Shown: positions 60,001 to 64,000 of the stretch, piece after piece
Layout of the letters: each line of letters opens with the position of its first letter
How positions within the stretch are numbered: position 1 is the first letter of the stretch
Source: Trema orientale
Lineage: Eukaryota > Streptophyta > Magnoliopsida > Rosales > Cannabaceae
Assembly: GCA_002914845.1 (NCBI GenBank)
Contig: JXTC01000161.1
Span: 324,782 to 388,781, forward strand
Reading direction: 5' to 3'
Length of the DNA stretch: 64,000 nt
Position numbers and translations under genes: made by a program
Notes under the pieces: model-generated
Databases searched by the model: none
The model's input: the letters and a program-made list of their open reading frames with translations, nothing else
What the model was told of the DNA's origin: nothing

Positions 60001-62900
60001 CTTCAGCTGGTCTATCAAGAGCCTCAAATTGAATGTTCACTTTGTAAAAGCGAGTGAACGTGTTCAAAGCATGCAAACATTCTCTAGCTTCCTTTGACAC
60101 CACACTACTTTCATTAAGAATTGTGTCTTCAAGTGAATCCCTCACATAGCTAGTTTCAAAAGTTTCCATAACCAAGCAATCATAAACATCCACTCTATAG
60201 CAATCTTCAGGTTCATCATTCAATTTTATGGCTTTGAAAACATTAAATTTTACCTTTTGATCATCAACTCTCATAGTAAGTTCACCTTTTTGGACATCAA
60301 TGAGTGTTCTTCTAGTGGCTAAAAATGGTCTACCTAAAATCAATGGAATCTCTCTATCCTCCTCCATGTCTAGCATAATGAAATCAGCTGAAAAAATGAA
60401 CTTATCTACCTTCACTAGCACATCTTCTATAGTGCCTCTAGGATATGTCAATGATCGATCTGCTAGTTACAATGTTACTGTGATTAGTCTACACTCTCCC
60501 AACCCAAGTCTCTCGAAGATAGAAAGTGATATCAAATTGATACTTGCTCCTAAATCACATAAAGCATGCCCATTGAAGTACTCACCAATAGTACAAAGAA
60601 TGGTGAAACTCCCCAGATCTCTTAACTTGTGTGGAAGCTTCTTCAACAAGATGACACTACACTCTTCGGTTAGAGCCATCATTTCAAACTCGACCATTCT
60701 TCTCTTCTTTGAAAGAATTTCCTTCATGAACTTCAGACAGTTAGGAATTTGCTCAAGTGCCTCGGCAAAAGGGATTTGATGTGAAGTTTCTTAAACACTT
60801 CTAGGAACTTGGAAAACTGTTGGTCCAGTTTTTTCTTTTGCAACCTTTGGGGAAAGGGTAATGGCAGATTGTAAGGATACGGTATTGGCATAGGTGTTAG
60901 AGATCGTCTAGCAACTTCTTCTTCAACTTGACTATCTCTTTCAATTTCTTTTTCTGACACTTCAGTGGTCTTTGACATTTCTTGTAGTTCTTTCCCACTT
61001 CTCAATGTCACTGCTTTGCATTACTCCTTCATGTCTCCCTATGGATTTGCCTCTCTATTACTACGCAAGCTTCCTTATGGCCGGCTGGTAAGGGCATTGG
61101 CCAATTGACCAAGTTGTGTCTCTAGAGATCTCATTGTGGCGGCTTGGTTTTAAAGTTTAGCATCATTCTTGGCTATATATTACATGAGAATCTCTTCCAT
61201 TGATAGCTTCTTCTCTTGTGTAGAGTGACTTGGGTTTTGAAATCCCTAGGGTGCATTTATCTTGAATTAAAACTCTGCCCTTGATGATTTTGGTTGCTCC
61301 AAGAGAAGTTTGAATGATTTCTCTTACCCGGATTGTATAAATTAAAGTAGGGGTTGTTGCGTTGTTGTTGATTATGGTTGCCTACAAACTAAACCGACTC
61401 CATGTTCATAGGACAAAACAAATTCAAGTGACTATCACCATATTGCTCACAAACCCTGATTGAACTATGCATAGCATGAAATCCATGAACTACCATAGAA
61501 TCAAGTTTCTTGGTCAAGACATTGACTTAGGTAGCTAATGTTGAAATAGTTTCTATCTCATTAATACTAGCTGCTATCTTTGGATTGACTCTTTCTGAAG
61601 GCCATTGGTAGTTGTTTGCAGTCATTTCTTCTAACAAATCGAAAGTTTCATTAGAGGATTTACACATAAGAGCACCACCAGCTGCTGTATCAGCTATAGT
61701 TCTTAAATGCCCCATCAAACCATTGTAGAAAGTCTGAACCAGGAGCCATTTGGGGATTGCATGGTGAGGACACCTTTTCATTAGCTCCTTGTAGCATTCC
61801 TAAGCTTCGTACAAAGACTCATTATCAAATTGCACAAATGAGGTAATATCATTCCTCAACTTAGCTATCTTGGCAGGAGGGAAGAACTTGGTAAGGACCT
61901 TCTGAGCTAATTTATCCCAGATGGTGATGCATCGCAAAGGTAGAGTATTCAACCATCCTTCGTCTTATCCCTCAAAAAGAACGAGAACAAACACAAATGA
62001 ATGGCATCATCACTCACTCCGTTATGCTTGAAGATATCACATATCTCCAAGAAATTCATGATGTATTAGTTGGGATCATTACTAGGCAAGCTACCAAATT
62101 GACAAATCCCTTGCACTATCTGAATAATAGCTGGCTTCAGCTTAAAGTTATTGGCATTGATAGCTGGTCTTTGGATGCTAGAACCGACTCTGTTGACTAC
62201 GGGAACGGCAAAGTCCCGAAGTGGCCTTGCATTGTCTTGGTCTACCATAGTAGGTTGAGGGTTGTTCCTTTGATTTCTCTGTCTTCTAAGCTCTCTTAAA
62301 GTTCGCTCAATTTCAGGGTCTAGAGGCAAGAATTCAAGGCTCTTTGTTCGTCTCATATATAAAGGTTTATAGTTCTAGTAACTGAAATATTCATAGAAAA
62401 CAAAGAAAGTTTGAATTAAATCTAAACTAGTTGATATTAGTATTAACAAACTATAAATCACCGTGCTCCCTAGTAATGGTACCAAAAACTTGTTGGACTA
62501 ATTTTAACACACAAACCGCAAGTATACGGGTCATAACAAGTAATATAGATGGTAAGAGAGTGTCAAATCTCACGAGGAGCATACGATTCACAAATATTAA
62601 GTACTAACCGTAACTAGAAGTCAATTTATCCAAACGACAATAAATAATTGTGTTGAACAAAAATTAAAATGCAAATGCAATATAAAAGAAAATAAATAGA
62701 AATCAACACTAAGCAACAAAAGATAGTTTTACAACAATGATACAAAGTCTAGGGATGCAATCTGCCATCTAACTCCTTCAATTACCGGTTTTCCTCACCA
62801 TTCAATCATCCATTAAGAGTTAACAACTGAGAATTCAATGGTATTCACAAACTCTTTTCCAAGACATAGGTGAAAATATCTAAACAAGATAATATGATAC
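57085..62900 (-). mobile_element. Athila-type Ty3/gypsy fossil, broken
   Basis: Read on the minus strand the parts come in the Ty3/gypsy order: gag-like region about 62360-61500, the linker motif TLRSGKEL (about 61010) typical of Athila/Tat elements, aspartic protease about 60730-60470 (ALCDLGASINLISLS), reverse transcriptase about 60000-59120, RNase H about 58850-58640 (GQRKDKMFYAIYYASKTL), and integrase about 58330-57100 with its zinc-binding start. A degenerate tRNA-Asp-like primer-binding site (TTGGTACCATTACTAGGG) lies at about 62475-62495, with LTR sequence to its right. No second LTR was recognised beside the F-box junction. The element is broken, with roughly ten or more breaks, and is old. 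It is a fossil only. Confidence 0.85.
62490..62900 (-). repeat. LTR part of the Athila-type fossil
   Basis: Follows the primer-binding site on the minus strand and carries the conserved Athila/Tat LTR text ACCGCAAGTATACGGGTCAT near 62516. It ends at 62900, where another LTR-like repeat begins (TGTTGGAATT), so the outer end may have been displaced beyond the window. Confidence 0.6.
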
Positions 62901-64000
62901 TGTTGGAATTGCCTAACACTTAGGGCAAAAATATACATGCATGCAAACTATGGAAAATATATGATCACATCATGAACGCAGCGGAAAAATAAGCGGATTT
63001 AGGTTTTAAAATTTTTACATGAAAACATATTTTCATAACCATATTACGTGCATATATCATATACAGGATCATGTATAACATAAATCAAATCTAGATGCAT
63101 AAATCCTAGAGATGGGATTAGGATTTACCTCTTGTAGAGTGCTCCTTCTTAATCTCCTTGTAGATGGTGATCAAACCTCCAACCCTAGATCTTCTTGCCT
63201 ATCCTCTTGCTCTTGGTTGACGAGGTGAATGGGCACCAAATTGAATCCTTTGTTGGAGAACGATCAAGAAAACCTTCTTGATCTTTTGGAACACCGGGAC
63301 ATGAGATGAGACCGTGAGATAGTAAAAAACTTTTTCTCTTTCTCTCAACCTAGGGTGGCCGAAATCTCTCTCCCTCTCTATGCCTTAGGCGTGTAGCACA
63401 ATATGTGTTACTTTGTAGTTTTTTCTCTCATGTATCTTATATATATGAGGCCAAAAACTGCTAACCCTAGTCCAACTAGGATTGGACTTGTTCTCCAATT
63501 TACGCTTTAGGTGTATTTTTATAAATATGTCCAACCCATGAAACTTATTTATAAAAATACCAACTTCTGTGTAGAATCATTATTTTACACAGTTTCATGA
63601 AACTAATTTAACAAATACCATCAACCAATTAATGAGCTTTATTGAGTTAGACAAGGGACCTAATGGATCCAAATAATCTAAGCTCTAATAATATGATAAA
63701 TACATAATAACTCTTATTATGATATTTATATAAATATTATTAGTAAAGGGGACACTCCACTAAAGGCCCAATACTGCACTCTTAGATTAAATGTCATGCC
63801 TTTTATAGAGATTTAATCAACTAGCCTTGATTAATCGATCCATCTAGCATATTCTATACCACACATAGATGCCGTAGTTGGATAGGTGAAATTACCGTAA
63901 TACCCCTCCAACACCTATTTACCTTTAAGTTACCATCTTTCTATCAAGGAATAATGTTGTCGATAATTTTGTTCTCAATGGCCATTTAGACAAAATTATC
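62901..64000. mobile_element. LTR-like repeat at the right window edge, partial
   Basis: Starts TGTTGGAATTGCCTAACAC, a TG-type LTR start, directly inside the Athila LTR. It is non-coding, with a splice- or leader-like text (AGCGGAAAAATAAGCGG, GATTTACCTCTTG) found in large plant LTR repeats and a TATA-like block at 63438-63448. The right end is beyond the window. Family not assigned. Confidence 0.45.

Overview
The window is nuclear DNA of a flowering plant, most likely a eudicot. It is AT-rich, its genes have many GT-AG introns, and the gene families (KNOX homeobox, EBS/SHL, PP2A B', plastid lycopene-cyclase-like flavoprotein, F-box) are plant-type. The species cannot be fixed from the sequence. 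All similarities come from reading the translations and from remembered family members; no search was run.

Layout. 1-3594: AT-rich upstream DNA with several GA tracts. 3595-7551 (+): a class I KNOX homeobox gene of the SHOOT MERISTEMLESS type. 9476-14427: a complete-ended but broken Ty3/gypsy fossil with two LTRs and a 5-bp target duplication (CTAGG), sitting inside an older unclassified repeat (about 9000-15900). 15950-22960: gene-poor, with four small DNA transposons bounded by 9-10 bp target duplications and an old LINE remnant. 22967-26407 (+): an EBS-type BAH-PHD chromatin reader. 27720-30500: a second copy of the unclassified repeat, a SINE-like piece, a long-inverted-repeat Mutator-like element with a MITE inside it, and a candidate solo LTR.

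32902-46906 is the gene-dense part. It holds a PP2A B' regulatory subunit (+), a plastid cupin of the PTAC18 type (-), a lycopene beta/epsilon cyclase-like plastid flavoprotein (+) that diverges from the cupin, and an unknown single-pass membrane protein (-) that converges on the cyclase-like gene. From memory, the cupin and cyclase-like genes are also neighbours in Arabidopsis (At2g32650 and At2g32640), so this looks like old microsynteny. One exon of the cyclase-like gene seems to be missing at an N (40980).

47092-50945 is a direct tandem duplication of about 1.25 kb. The right copy alone carries a truncated LINE and a 903-bp hAT-like element, and the left copy keeps both empty sites. 51990-55080 holds further repeats, including one end of a Mutator-like element with a basic-protein exon. 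56698-57085 (+) is the start of an F-box gene, cut off where a minus-strand Athila-type Ty3/gypsy fossil begins (to about 62900). The right edge is another LTR-like repeat.

Functionally, the meristem regulator (STM-like) and the flowering-time chromatin reader (EBS-like) lie about 15 kb apart, and two plastid-protein genes share a divergent promoter region. I found no new multi-gene system. The most useful observations are the duplication with its natural empty sites, the assembly defect in the cyclase-like gene, the cut F-box gene and the nested transposons with exact target duplications.
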